From positions 17,188,826 to 17,252,825 of the forward strand of contig CM026559.1 of the NCBI GenBank assembly GCA_015143295.1: a DNA stretch of 64,000 nt, in the 5' to 3' direction. The stretch comes from Tetracentron sinense. Lineage: Eukaryota > Streptophyta > Magnoliopsida > Trochodendrales > Trochodendraceae. Every line of letters begins with the position of its first letter. The first letter of the stretch is position 1. The position numbers and the translations under genes are program-made. Under the pieces are notes generated by a model. It was not told the DNA's origin. It made no database searches and was given only the letters and a program-made list of their open reading frames with translations. Below, piece after piece: positions 33,723-45,665 of the stretch.

Positions 33723-33735
33723 AAGGGGGGGAGAA
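33723..33735 (+). other. polypurine tract of copy C
   Basis: AAGGGGGGGAGAA directly precedes the TGTAGC of the right LTR. Confidence 0.85.
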
Positions 33736-33947
33736 TGTAGCACCCTGGACTTTTTCATCCTTAATGAATAGCACCTTCGTAGCTAATTGGCCGTTTTTGT
33801 AGTCTAATTAATAAATAATAGAGAAATCAGAAATTTCGAAATGTTAGAAATGTTCGTTTTCGAAAGACGGATCCAACGCAAGTTGAATCGTCAAAATTCG
33901 ACGAGCGAGTCAAAAGATATGGTCAAAACAGTCCAGACATACAGAGC

Positions 33948-34132
33948 ACCGATCGCTCGGTCCAGTCAGCGATCGATCGGTCCATAACTGATCGATCGGT
34001 AGCTATCGCACGGTCACAAATTTTGTATAGGGAAATTTTCCAGAGAGTGAGTTTTTGACCGGTCGATCGGTCATAAACACCGATCGCTCGGTAGGCAACC
34101 GATCGATCGGTCATAACCACCGATCGCTCGGT
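33948..34132. promoter_or_regulatory. palindrome array in copy C 3' LTR
   Basis: About seven TCGA-centred palindromes, as in the left LTR. Confidence 0.75.
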
Positions 34133-35122
34133 CTTCGCGTTTTTTTGCAGAAATTTCAGTAAGGGTGTTTTCGTCTTTTGAGTGTTAAACCCTTACCCAT
34201 AAGGGTTTGCTCGACCCTTTGAGGCCTCACTTACAACATTTGAGGGATTTTGAGAGATAGAGAGAGAAGAGGAGAAAGCTCTAACCTAGGGTTTGGTTTT
34301 GAGAAGGAAATCAAATGGGGTTTAAGAACCATAGCTCACCCCAACTCGAGTTGCTTCAAAATCGAGGCTCAAGCTCGTGTGTGTGAACCATTCTCCAAGC
34401 TAGGGCAGCAATCCAAACACGTTTTTGAAAGGGGTTTCTTCCCCAACTCAAGTCTCCTTCAAGAAAAAGGTGTTCTTCTTTCAAGTTGGAGCTTCAATCA
34501 AGGTTTCTACCAAGGATCAAGCCTTGATCTAAGGTTAGTACACCCTACTAACTTACCCTAGTAATAAATCTAGGTTTTCCTTATGAAATATGATTCTTGT
34601 TAGTATGTTTTGTTCTTTACAAAATGTGTTATCTATAATAAATATAAACAAGATAAAGAAAGGGTAGGGATGCTTGGATGGAGGTTGGATACGGCGATTG
34701 GATGCCGAATGTGTGATGTATGATGTGTGGGTTGTGGATTGGAAAATGGAGGATGGGCATAGTACAAATAACAAACTTACCATTGTGTGATTGAATGGAA
34801 AATATGCATTTAAAAGAAGGAGATAAACTACTAAGGAATAATGTATGAAAGTGTTTGACAAAATACCTAAACTATGAATAAATGATCTCAATGAAGAATA
34901 TAGAAATGGGTTTTATGCATGCGTTCTTATAAATGATAGATTGATCAAATGTTATGCAAACTACTTATGGTACCTATGTTCATATCATGAATTGAATTAA
35001 AATGTCATATTTTGGTTATTCCCATTATCATGATTGTCACTATGGACACGTACACGAGCACGCATGATAGCATGAACCGTGATTTCAAGAGCATGTGCAT
35101 ATAATAAACAACAAGAAAATAT

Positions 35123-35439
35123 TGCATGTCAAGGAGGCTGTTAGCCCAAGGACATTCGGGTGCTAGCCTCTGGCTCACAAGTGCATTGCATAACAAGGAG
35201 GTTGGTAGCCCAGGGACATTCGGGTGCTAGCCTCTGACTCACAAGTTCATTGCATAACAAGGAGGTTGGTAGCCCAGGGACATTCGGGTGCTAGCCTCTG
35301 GCTCACAAGTGCATTGCATATCAAGGAGGTTGGTAGCCCAGGGACATTCGGGTGCTAGCCTCTGGCTCACAAGTGCATTGCATATCAAGGAGGTTGGCAG
35401 CCCAGGGAGATTCGGGTGCTAGCCTCTGGCTCACAAGTT
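35123..35439 (+). repeat. tandem array, five units of about 64 bp
   Basis: Same units as 27661-27911 with one more copy, so the array changed length after insertion or during reverse transcription. Confidence 0.92.
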
Positions 35440-35725
35440 ACAAGATGGAGGTTTACAAGATGATGATCATGCATTCATGCATGCACGCATATATGATTTC
35501 TACGAGGCATACCGGGACATGACAGGGGTTTTCAAGCATGAGTTTTATCGGTGTTTTCGCATTCATGTACGCACATCAGGATGTTTGTATTGTGTTATGC
35601 CCTATACTGTTTCTTTGTGATGTTTCTATTACTACTTGTATGATATTACTATTGTGTGTTTTATTATTGTTATGGTCTGCTAGTAGCTTGTACTCGCTGA
35701 GTATTCCATGCTCAGCCGTACTTTC

Positions 35726-35866
35726 ATGTCGGCAGGTACTGAGGGAGCCCTCGACCCGGAGCCTTGGGTCGAGGAAGAGTATATAGAGGAGAGAGAGCCG
35801 GCTATTCCATTACAGTCTCAGGCGGACCGAGACCTCGATGCGTGGCCGTACCTCGACTACTGTTGA
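35726..35866 (+). CDS. LTR-encoded acidic peptide, 46 aa (copy C, 3' LTR)
   Basis: Same frame as the 5' LTR version, with residue 3 Ala instead of Val. Confidence 0.5.
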   Translation: MSAGTEGALDPEPWVEEEYIEEREPAIPLQSQADRDLDAWPYLDYC

Positions 35867-36150
35867 GGGGAGAGTATGAGAGGGTCTTGTGTATTTTGAT
35901 ATTTTGATAGGTGGGCCTGTCCACCTTAGACTTAGACATGTCTTGTATTTATGTTAACTTGGAATACTATTTTGGATAATCAGAAGAAATGAAAATTTGT
36001 TTACGCTTCCGCATATATGATAGCTTTCGCACTCTGATTATCGTTGTTAGTACTGTATTTTATCTTGTGCATTACAGGATGGTTTGATAGGTACGCAGTG
36101 TGACACCTAAAATATCTCTAAACTCCTAGGGGGTATTTCCGGGCGTTACA

Positions 36151-38620
36151 TTTGGTATGCCTGGTGAATCGATGATACCCTTCCCTTTAACTAACGACTT
36201 GCTTCCATCACCAAAAGTTACAGTCCCATCTGGACAGTCCTCAAATTGAGTAAAAAGGGACTTGTTACCTGTCATATGCCGAGAACACCCACTGTCGAAG
36301 TACCACATTTCTATGTTTTGGGCTTTCAAGGCAGTATGAATGACAAAGCACTTAAGGTCATCCTTTCTCATATACACAGTTTTTAAACTTTGTTTAGACA
36401 TTGGAATATTGTTCTGTGTAGTAGAGACCTTTTTCTTTTTCGACCTTCTAGACCTCTTTCTGTTATGTTCAGTTATAGCATTTTGATTTGTCACATTCTT
36501 TCCTCTTGAGTAATCATAAGGAGTGAATGGACCATTTTCAGTTCTAGACATTTGAGCAATCCTTTTGACATCTTCGCTCAAAATTCTAGATTTTTCAGCC
36601 AGAACTTGAATCTGCATTTGAAGATTCCCTTGACTTTGATTTTGGTTCCATGAACCATTTCGGGGAGCTCTCCTAAACGCATTACAGTTAGGTCGAATGT
36701 GACATCTCACACCACAAAAGTGACAAGTGGGTATGAATCTAGGTAGAGGAGGAGGATTTCTTCTTAATGGAATTTGATTCCTCACAACATTCACCCTAGG
36801 AGCTGCATTTCTAGGCTTTACAACATTTGTATAAGCCATAGTACTTGATGTTGAAGGTAAATTCACTTTAGGATCAGAATGAATTGGTTCAAACACTGCA
36901 CTAGCCATTGTACCAACAACTAAAGGACCAGCTGGTGTGTCAGCATGTCCTATCGAGGATCTATTAGAATTTGATCCATATTTTCTAACTAATTCATCTA
37001 GGCAGCTAGTGTTTCCAAACATTCTTACTTCTTTCTCAAGAGTATAGACCTTCTGAATCAAGCCAGTCTTGTCTTTAAGGGTTATATGATGTTCTTTTTT
37101 AAGAAATTTCACCTTATCAACAAGAGAATCTTTTAAAGATTCCAGCTCCATTAACAGAGTCTTTGACTCTTCAACTTCTTTCAAGGAAGTGTCTCTTTCA
37201 ACTTCTAATTTTCTGACTACATTAGTCAATAAGACATTTTCTTCCAAAAGATAATGAACTTTTTCAACAAAAGTCTCTTTCTCTTTTTCAAGCTGACTAA
37301 CTAGAGCACTCTTCTCCTTTGCTTCTAGTTTACAAGTATCTCTTTTATTTTGAATGATTTTGAGTTTTTTGCTCAAAGAGATTTTTGCTTTCGTCAGCTT
37401 CAAACTTTCAGAATACAACTTATCATAAGTTGTTTTCAAATCTTCGTCACTTTCAGAGTCAGTATGACTCTTCTCAGTGTCTCTACTAGACTCAGTATGA
37501 ATACTTTCATCACTTCTATCCTTCTCATCAACCACTGAGGAAGTCTCAAGAATCCCAAAAAGGGATACAGTGAAAGCAGTATGATGATCAGTTTCTTCAC
37601 TTGAAGAGGAACTATCAAATTCTTCATTCTCGGAATCACTGTCATCCCAACAGGCATTCATCACCTTGCCCTTACTTTTCTTCTTGTTAGGACAGTTAGG
37701 TGAAATATGACCGAAGCCATGGCATTCATAACATTGAGTACCTTGGGATTTCTTGTCGCCACTCTTGGAATTTTTCTTGTTTTCCCAGGGCTTAGACTTT
37801 GACTTCTCAAAAGATTTTCCTCCTTGTTTGGGATTGAATCTCTTCTTTGTTCTAAAAAATTTTCAAAATTTTTTAACGAAGAGAGCCATTTCTTCCTCAT
37901 CCATCTCTCCATCACTGTTATCCTCATCCAAAGATTCCTTGATAGATTTCAAGGCTAAAGATTTGGTCTTCTTGGATGGTCGAAGATTGAGTTCATAAGT
38001 TTGGAGTGAACCAACTAATTCTTCAATCTTCAAAGAGTCAACATTTTTACTCTCTTCAATAGCAGTGACCTTGGGTTGAAATCTCTCAGGTAGAGATCTA
38101 AGGACTTTTCTAACTATCTTGGACTCAGTTAATCTTTCACCTAAGTTGAAACTATCATTGACAATGTCACTAAGTTTTGCATAAAATTCATCAAATGTGT
38201 CATCGTCTTCCATTTTCAAATATTCAAATTTGGGGGTTAACATTTGGAGTTTTGAGATTTTAACAATGGTGGTACCCTTATGGGTGATCTCAAGAATGTC
38301 CCATGCCTCCTTTGCTATTTCACATGAAGACATTCGTTTGAATTCCTCAGCGGTGACCGCAGTAAAGATAGCATTGAGACCTTTAGTATTCCAACCACTT
38401 GTCTCAAGCTCTTCTCTGGTCCATTCATTAGAATATTTGACGACAGTCAAATCACCTACAGTTTTCACAGGCGTAGTCCACCCATTTTGAATAGACATCC
38501 AAATTCTCTCATCAATTGATTTGAGAAAGGCTCTCATACGAGCTTTCTAATATGCATAATTATTCCCATCGAACAGTGGGGGACGAGAGACTGAACCGCC
38601 CTCTCTGAGAGTACTATAAT
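36151..38620 (-). pseudogene. gag: copia gag and protease (SIRE-1), broken
   Basis: The minus strand begins near REGGSVSRPPLFDGNNYAY and carries the UBN2-type gag (MRAFLKSIDERIWMSIQNGW, FEYLKMEDDDTFDEFYAKL, VRKVLRSLPERF). A coiled-coil-rich middle (LEKEKETFVEKVHYLLEEN) and a zinc-knuckle region with CHFCGVRCHIRPNC follow. The aspartic protease start is MWYFDSGCSRHMTGNKSLF. This long gag with a heptad-like middle is typical of SIRE/Maximus. Copy C begins right after GKGIIDSPGIP. Confidence 0.88.
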
Positions 38621-38675
38621 CACAGAGTAAAATATACAGGATCACACTCAAGGATTTAGTCTTAAAGGTGAACCC

Positions 38676-38687
38676 GCTCTGATACCA
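38676..38687 (-). other. primer binding site of SIRE-1
   Basis: The minus strand reads TGGTATCAGAGC two bases from the LTR end; initiator Met tRNA. Confidence 0.93.
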
Positions 38688-38689
38688 AT

Positions 38690-39885
38690 TGAAATTACCC
38701 TGATCGATGATCTCTATGACCTAGAGGGGGGTGAATAGGTCTATCTAAGAATTTCTAACCAATTTTAATTTTTTCAAATTATTATTTTAGAAATCAATAA
38801 ACAGATCACACCAACAATCCACACAAATCAAACACAAAAGATTTTTACGTGGAAAACCCTTACGGGGAAAAACCATGGGACCAAGTCCAGCAACAAACTT
38901 CACTATGAGAAGAATTCAAGTACAAGACAAGACCTTACCCAAACCGGACACTACGTTCTTAGGTACAGAATCTTACTCTTGATTTCCACGAACCAGTCAG
39001 TTCGATCTCCGCCGTAGCAGCTTCAGTTCCACACCGACCAAATCTTCTCAAGCTACTTCAATACCACGATCACACACGATCGATCTCCTTCCACGAAGGC
39101 TCCGGATCATACACCGGACACACACACAAGGTGTAGGGTTGTGAATCAATTTAGAAAGCTTCAAACCCTAGAGGGATCTCATACAAATCTGAGATCACAC
39201 AATGCAAGATCAAAAGTCTAGATCTATACTTGCATTCTCTAGGATGATTGAAAGAGGAGGGATCAATAAAGATCTATGAAGAAGAAAAGAAAAAGCCCTA
39301 GAAGGGTTTCTCAGACCTCTACTCTTTCAAAAATAAACAAAGATACGAATTAGGTCTCCAAAAAGTTATTTATATAGGGTTTAGAAAAGATTCTAGAAAA
39401 ATAAAAATTCTGTTCACGAGGACCGATCGATCGGTGCTTATAACCGATCGCTCGGTCCAAAACCGATCGATTGGTATTCACACCGAGAGATCGGTTAAAT
39501 ATTACCTCTCTGGAAAAATACTTCATACAAATTTTTTGACTAGTCGATAACCACCGATCGATCGGTCTCAACACCGAGCGATCGGTTGAGACAAAATTTC
39601 AACCAAAACATTTTTCTTTTATTTTTGTTTGATTCAAATAAGACCAAAAGTCTTTGTTAGGCTTAAAAAAATCCTCCTAGGTATGTTTAGAGTTATCTAA
39701 GTCAAATCCAACCTAGGTAGGGGTCTCTAAGTCCATTACCTGTCTAGATCCGGTGTAAAAAGCTTTTTCTTCAATTTCTTCACTCTTCTTGAAGTTTTAG
39801 CTCTTCTGACAAGTTGAACAAGACTCAACACACATGACCTATCTAATGATCACGGAATTTGCCAACACCTACTTAGCGATTTACA
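38690..39885 (-). repeat. 5' LTR of SIRE-1 (1196 bp)
   Basis: The minus strand starts TGTAAATCGC (39885) and ends GGGTAATTTCA (38690). TATA box CTATATAAATA is at 39367-39377. Differs from the other LTR at roughly 40-50 sites. Confidence 0.93.
39421..39587. promoter_or_regulatory. palindrome array in SIRE-1 5' LTR
   Basis: Six copies of ACCGATCGATCGGT variants, 44 bp upstream of the TATA box on the minus strand. The block at 39506-39566 matches gypsy copy B 11089-11150. Confidence 0.78.
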
Positions 39886-40087
39886 ATATATACAAAAGAA
39901 GACAAAATAGCGGAAGCATAAACTAACATGGCACAGCGGAAGTCTAACAAAAACCTCTATGTATATATATATGATCCAAGTTTTTATACAAAAATGTAAA
40001 CAAAAGAAAGTTGCGCCGCACATGCCCGCCAAAATACATGGGTACATACTCTCTCATTCTCACCCACACTCACTTAGAATCTACTAC

Positions 40088-40210
40088 CTAATAATAGTCC
40101 TCTACATGAGGCTTCTCAGCAAGGACCTCCTCAACGTACCCTTCTTCCTCCCATGGACTGAGAGGACATATGTCAAAAGGAGCGGGCGTTCCACTAACAC
40201 CTACCGACAT
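40088..40210 (-). CDS. LTR-encoded acidic peptide, 40 aa (copy D, 3' LTR)
   Basis: Begins MSVGVSGTPAPFDICPLSPW, then EEEGYVEEV, and ends VEDYY. Same start signature and PW-acidic core as the 46-aa version, but the C-terminal half differs. The other LTR of copy D has a corrupted version at about 47582-47703. Confidence 0.45.
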   Translation of the reverse strand: MSVGVSGTPAPFDICPLSPWEEEGYVEEVLAEKPHVEDYY

Positions 40211-40544
40211 CAAAAGTATAACTGAGCATGGAATACTCAGCGGGTACCAAATACTAGCCAACAATCATAGCATAATAATAACAGAATAAAGCAAGAAACA
40301 GTTCATATAATGGATAGGAAAGTAAACGGTTTATATTTCATGCCTGCATCATATCAATGTCGAAAAAACTATTGAAAACATCATGTGCTTGACTTGACTT
40401 AAAATACTCTTTTCGTGTTTGAAAACTTATCTTGTCATGTTCTATCTTACTTGTCTTATCGTGTCGTACGTGTCTTGTCATGCGTGTCATGTCATGTTCT
40501 TGCTTCTACTCATACTTGCTTGGAAACTTAACATGCTCATGTAA

Positions 40545-40677
40545 CTTGTGAGATGCGCTTGTGAGGGAGGGTGGTATAGATCCCCCTCTTTCAATGAGAT
40601 GCACTTGCAAGGGAGGGGAGACCCCTCTTTTCAATGACATGCATTTGTGAGGGAGGGAGGTTTAGAACCCCCTCTTT
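40545..40677 (-). repeat. hairpin-unit array in copy D 3' LTR
   Basis: Three units of about 50-60 bp, each with CTTG(T/C)(G/A)AGGGAGG...CCCCTC that can fold as a GAGGG/CCCTC hairpin. It occupies the same relative place as the 69-bp array of copies A and B but is not alike in sequence beyond CTTGTGAG. Confidence 0.7.
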
Positions 40678-41572
40678 TGCATAGTGCAATAAAGTAAACA
40701 TGCATTCTTCTTGTTCTTGTCAAAAGCGAGGCAAAACATATCGTAAGATATGCCCTACCTCTCATACCAACCCTTACGGTTGGCCTTGTCATGGTGCTCA
40801 TGAATCGAGAATAAAACCCTTGTCTTGAAAACTCAGTAAACCATGTCATGCATGCCGTGCTTGTGGTTTCGTGTACATGTTATCACTTGGAATTAAACAT
40901 GACATATAAAGTTCGATAACACATGAAATAGCATTCGTTTCACTCCGAGTAATATTCTCGCCATTATATAAAAGCGTATAAATTTATACATGCATTTCTA
41001 GAACTAATTTTTCACCTTGGAATTTCATCAAACACTTGGTGTGTACATTATGGTTAAAGCCTATATCTTGATTTTCTAGATGGATTATCGCTCATGACAT
41101 ACATGTGTATTCATTATTGGTATATTGTCCATCTCATTTCATTCATCACAACACAACATCCATATGGCCTTTTAGTCACTAAATCCATCTTATATCATGT
41201 GAAACATTTAGGTGAAAGTAAGGAAATAGTGAAGCATAGCAAAAAAGGGAAAAAAAATGTGACGAGGAGGGTAGCACAAGGTACTGACCTTCAATATGCG
41301 AGGAAAACCCTCACAATCGTGAATGGAGTCGCTACCGAACTTGGAGAAACTCCCTTGCTTGATTTGGGGAAGATCACTCATGATCTTGACCTCCTTCTTC
41401 TTCAATCTCAAACCCTCTTGGCAAATCCCCAATCTCTCCTCTCTTCTTCTTCTCTAATCTCTCTTAGGTCTTCTTTAGTTTTAGGGTAAGCCATAAACCC
41501 CCAAAGATAAGCCCTATTTATAGGCAAATGGTAGAAACCCTAAAAATCCTGAAATAAAATTCTGGGTTCACG

Positions 41573-41762
41573 ACCTACGATAGGTCGTAGGTTCTCTACG
41601 ATCGATCGTAATCTTCTACGATTGGTCGTAAGTTTCTACGATTGGTCGTAACGTTTACAGAGAGTTTTGGCCATTTCTGAGATTCTACAATTGATCGTAG
41701 ATTTTCTACAATCGATTGTAACTTCACCTACGATCGTTCGTTGGGTCTGTACGATCCTTTGT
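41573..41762. promoter_or_regulatory. palindrome array TACGATCGATCGTA, copy D 3' LTR
   Basis: About seven copies of CTACGATCGATCGTA variants, again centred on TCGA. A CGTGAAC stretch and TATA box lie next on the transcribed side, as in SIRE-1. Confidence 0.72.
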
Positions 41763-42117
41763 AACTCTTGCAGAAATTTTCTAGATTTCCCGTTTTCGTA
41801 TTTCGGCCATAACTTTTGACTCATTCGTCGGATTTTGACGATTCAACTTGCATTAGATTCTTCATTCGAAAAGAAACAGTTTTGGTGTTTTAGAATTTTC
41901 AAATTCCTCTTTATTTATTGATCAAATTGCCCTTAAAATTAACTAATCCGCAATTGGAGTTCAGTAAACCAGATTTTTAACATATCCGACTTAGGAATCC
42001 CACTTCTTAGCACTTAAAGTTCTTTAAAATTTCTCAATTCATAGAAATGGAAGAATACAAAGGCTTAAAGCCTTGGCATGGGTTCCAATACATGGAAAAA
42101 AGTTCTGGGGTTCTACA

Positions 42118-42131
42118 TCCTCCCCCCCTTA
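42118..42131 (-). other. polypurine tract of copy D
   Basis: The minus strand reads TAAGGGGGGGAGGA before the LTR. Confidence 0.8.
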
Positions 42132-42207
42132 TAAAAATTTCATCCACGAAATTGGACGATACATGCATTACGAAACCAAAACAGAATTACATGACACATA
42201 CAAAAAC

Positions 42208-45200
42208 CTATTCGAACAAGTCTGGGTATTTCGCTTTGACTTCGGTCTCACGCTCCCATGTAGCCTTTTCTCGAGCATGTTGTTGCCATTGTACAAGAAC
42301 CAACGGAATAGTCTTGTTGCGAAGCACTTGATCTCTCCGATCCAATATCTGAACCGGCTTTTCAACCAGCATGAGATCCTCTCAGATTTTCAATGATTCC
42401 AAGTGTATGGCATGCGAAGGGTCTGAAATGTACTTTCGAAGCATAGACACTTGGAAAACATTGTGAACCGCTGCCATATGAGGTGGAAGAGCTACCCGGT
42501 AAGTAACTTCTCCAACTCGCGTGATAATCTCAAAGGGGCCGACGTACGGACGACTGAGCTTACCCCGTCTGCCAAATCTCTTAATCCCCTTGCTAGGAGA
42601 TACCTTCACAAAGACTTGATCCCCAACTTGGAATTCCAAGTTCCTGTGGCGAGTGTCAGCATAGCTCTTTTGAGAATCTTGAGCAACTTTTAACCGATCC
42701 CCAGATGATCTTAACCTTGCTCGCAGTTTGCTCAATCAACTCAGGACCCAACACTTTCCTCTCTCCCACATCATACCAGTAGAGAGGAGACCTGCAACTC
42801 CTTCCATATGAGGCCTCAAATGGTGCCATCTGGATGCTCGCCTAGTAGCTATTATTGTAGGCGAACTCCACCAAAGGCAAATGTTCTTCCCAACTATCTT
42901 TGAAGTCTAACATACATGCCTGAAGCATATCCTCGATAATTTGGTTTACCTTCTCAGTTTTTCCATCCGTCTGTGGATGAAAGGCAATGCTAAAATCAAG
43001 TCGGGAACCCATAGCGCTCTGAAAGCTCTTCCAGAACTCGGATGTGAATCTTGGATCCCGATCTGACAATGCTGACTGGCACCTCGTGCAACCAAACCAC
43101 TTCCTTGATATACAATACCGCCAACTGGTTTGAGTTAAACGTAGTCCGATAAGGTAAGAAGTGCGCAGACTTTGTCAAATGGTCTACTACAACCCATTTT
43201 GCATTCGAGTTTCTTGCCGTCCTTGACAAGTCAACGATGAAGTCCATGGAGATGTGCTCTTATTTCCACTCGGGAATAGGGAGAGACTGTAATAGACCCG
43301 TCGGTCGCATGTGTTTTGCTTTCACCTACTGGCACACCAAGCACTGTGCCATATGCTCTACAACATCTCTCTTCATGTTTCACCACCAAAAGTGCCCCTT
43401 GAGGTTCCGGTACATCTTCATACCCCCAGGATGCACTATATACTTTGAATGGTGGGCTTCATCCATAATCTCCCGCCTCAATTCTGTATCTGCAGGGACA
43501 CACAGTCTTCCCCTGAATGTGATAGCACCTTGGCTAGTCAGAGAAAAGTCTTCACTGCCCTTGGCAACTTTCTTGTCCCAGAAAGCCAACAAGTCAGTAT
43601 CTGAGACCTGCAACTCTCGGATCCGATCTATGATGTATGGCCGAACCGTGATATTCACCATCGCTAGACTACAGACGGAAGCATTGACACTGATGTCCAT
43701 ATTTGCCAAATCTTCTAATAGCTTCCATTCCCACACCAACATGTGAGCCAACAACCCTGGAGGTCTTCTACTCAAAGCGTCAGCCACTACATTTTCTTTG
43801 CCCGGGTGGTATTGGATGGTGTATTCGTAATCTTTCAAAAATTTCATCCAACGCCGTTGCCGTAAATTCAGCTCCTTTTAGGAAAAGAAGTACTTGAGGC
43901 TCTTGTGGTCCGTGAACACATATTACTCTTCCTCGTAAAGGTAATGTCACCAAATCTTGAGTGCGAACACCACTGCAGCAAGCTCTAGGTCATGCATAGG
44001 GTAATTCTTTTTATGCTCAGTTAATTGCCTTGATGCATAGGCAATGACCTTCTTGTGCTGCATGAGAACAACCCAAGCCCGACGTGCGAGGCATCACTGT
44101 ACACCTCATAACCACCACGCCCGGATGGCACTATAAGGACGGGGGCCATGGTAAGCCTCTTCTTCAGCTTCGTGAAACTGATCTCGCACTTATCGCTCCA
44201 TATAAACTTGACATTCTTCCTTGTCAGATAAGTGAACGGCCCTGCAATGCTGGAGAACCCCTCTACAAATCTCTGGTAATAGCCTGCCAACCCAAGGAAG
44301 CTACGGATCTCTGTAACACTCTTGGACCTCGCCCAACTCATGACTGCCTCTATCTTCTTTGGATCTACCGAGATGCCCTCTGCAGATACAACATGGCCAA
44401 GGAATGCCACTTTTTCTAGCCAGAATTCATACTTGCTTAGTTTGGCATATAGCCTATGCTCTCTTAACATCTCTAGAGCGAGGCGGAGGTCTCGTGCGTG
44501 ATCTTCCCGTGTCTAGGAATACACCAAGATATCATCAACGAACACAATCACACATCGATCCAAGTATGGCCAGAACACCCGGTTCATTAGATCCATAAAG
44601 GCTGCCGGCGCGTTCGTGAGACCGAAAGGCATCACTAAGTACTCGTAATGCCCATATCGAGTCCTAAATGCAGTTTTGGGAACATCTTCCACCTTGATCC
44701 TCAACTGGTGGTAACCAGATCAAAGGTCAATCTTAGAGAAATACTTTGCTCCTTTTAGCTGGTCGAACAAATCATCAATCCTGGGCAACGGATAATGGTT
44801 CTTCACAGTGACCTTGTTCAACTACCTGTAATCAATGCACATACGCATAAAGCCATCTTTCTTCTTGACAAATAGCACCGAGGCACCCCATGGTAAGACA
44901 CTTGGTCGAATGAAACCAAGGCCTTGCATCTCCTCCAATTGAGTCTTCAACTCCTTAAGTTCAATCGGGGCCATCCTGTATGGAGCCCGAGAGATGGGAG
45001 TTGTGCCTAGTGCAAGGTCGATCATAAATTCAATCTCCCTGTCTAAGAGAAACCCTGGTAACTCCTCTGAAAATACATCCAGAAATTTACATGACCGGAA
45101 TAGTTTTAAGAGTCCTTTGCCTCGGGGTTCGCTAGATTCAACACCGCAAAGCGGGCGATATCTCTACTTCTCAACCCCTGAAAATGAAATGGCTTCCCTT

Positions 45201-45530
45201 CCACCGGCTTGAAGAGTACCATCTTCTCAAAGCAAGCCACATGCCTATGATGAGCTGTTAACCAATCCATCCCTAAAATGATGTTGAAATCCTAGAATCC
45301 AAGGACGATGAGATCAGCTGCCAACTCGTAGCTTCCAATTTGAACTGTACTGCCTCTGAAAATGCTATTTATTACCACTTTCTTGCCGAGAGGAGTCGAA
45401 ACGAATAACTTTGATTCCAGTTTACTAGGCTTTGTGGAAAAGCCTCGGGAAAAACTCGGTGAAACAAATGAATGAGTAGACCCGGTATCAATCAACACAT
45501 GAGCCAAACATTCATTGACTAATAAAGTTC
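42208..45530 (-). pseudogene. pol: gypsy pol (copy D), decayed
   Basis: Minus-strand pieces in order: protease ([20 protein letters not shown]), RT ([23 protein letters not shown]), RNase H ([29 protein letters not shown]), integrase (HHSKYIVHPGGMKMY, ISMDFI..., HPQTDGKTEKVNQIIEDML) and chromovirus tail (YPDLFE). About 70-80% like copy B by eye. Many breaks. Confidence 0.88.
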
Positions 45531-45665
45531 CTAAAATTATAACTAGCTAAGTCAATCCAAGCATCAACATCATATGTATAGATATATATAACATGCCATA
45601 TATGTACACAAAGAATAAGGCATAATAAGACAATCATGGATAATCGAATAACTCTAAACGCGTAC
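45531..45665 (-). other. intron-like interval between gag and pol (135 bp)
   Basis: The minus strand has GTGCAAG|GTACGCG and AATTTTAG|GAAC. The length equals that in copy B although the interior sequence is mostly different. Confidence 0.55.

Larger units (their letters stand above)
26274..36150 (+). mobile_element. Ty3/gypsy Tekay-like copy C, inside SIRE-1
   Basis: A 9877-bp element of the same family as copies A and B, with another type of tandem unit in its LTRs. It has a primer site, gag, pol and a polypurine tract. LTRs of 2343 and 2415 bp differ at about 23 positions by eye (about 1%, 0.4 My), plus one extra tandem unit on the right. Flanks are TTTAA (26269-26273) and TTTGG (36151-36155), an imperfect duplication. 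The coding region is nearly complete but broken in about three places. Confidence 0.93.
33736..36150 (+). repeat. 3' LTR of copy C (2415 bp)
   Basis: Same parts as 26274-28616. It is longer by one tandem unit and by a 9-bp duplication (TATTTTGAT) after the acidic ORF. The palindrome array is at 33948-34132. Confidence 0.94.
19232..39885 (-). mobile_element. Ty1/copia SIRE/Maximus-like element SIRE-1, split by copy C
   Basis: The element has 1.2-kb LTRs at both ends, a primer site, a polypurine tract, gag with protease, integrase, RT-RNase H and an extra ORF. Copy C sits between the protease and integrase parts. Target duplications are GTATA (19227-19231) and ATATA (39886-39890), one mismatch. 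LTR divergence is roughly 4% by hand, about 1.5 My. The RT-RNase H frame is long, but gag and integrase are broken in several places. Confidence 0.92.
39886..42117 (-). repeat. 3' LTR of copy D, main part
   Basis: Continues the LTR after SIRE-1 (TATACAAAAGAAGAC). It holds an acidic-ORF homologue, the hairpin (about 40223-40243), a hairpin-unit array, a TATA box (GCCTATAAATAGGGC, minus strand, 41509-41523) and an array of TACGATCGATCGTA palindromes. The outer end is ...TTCTACA at 42117. Confidence 0.9.
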
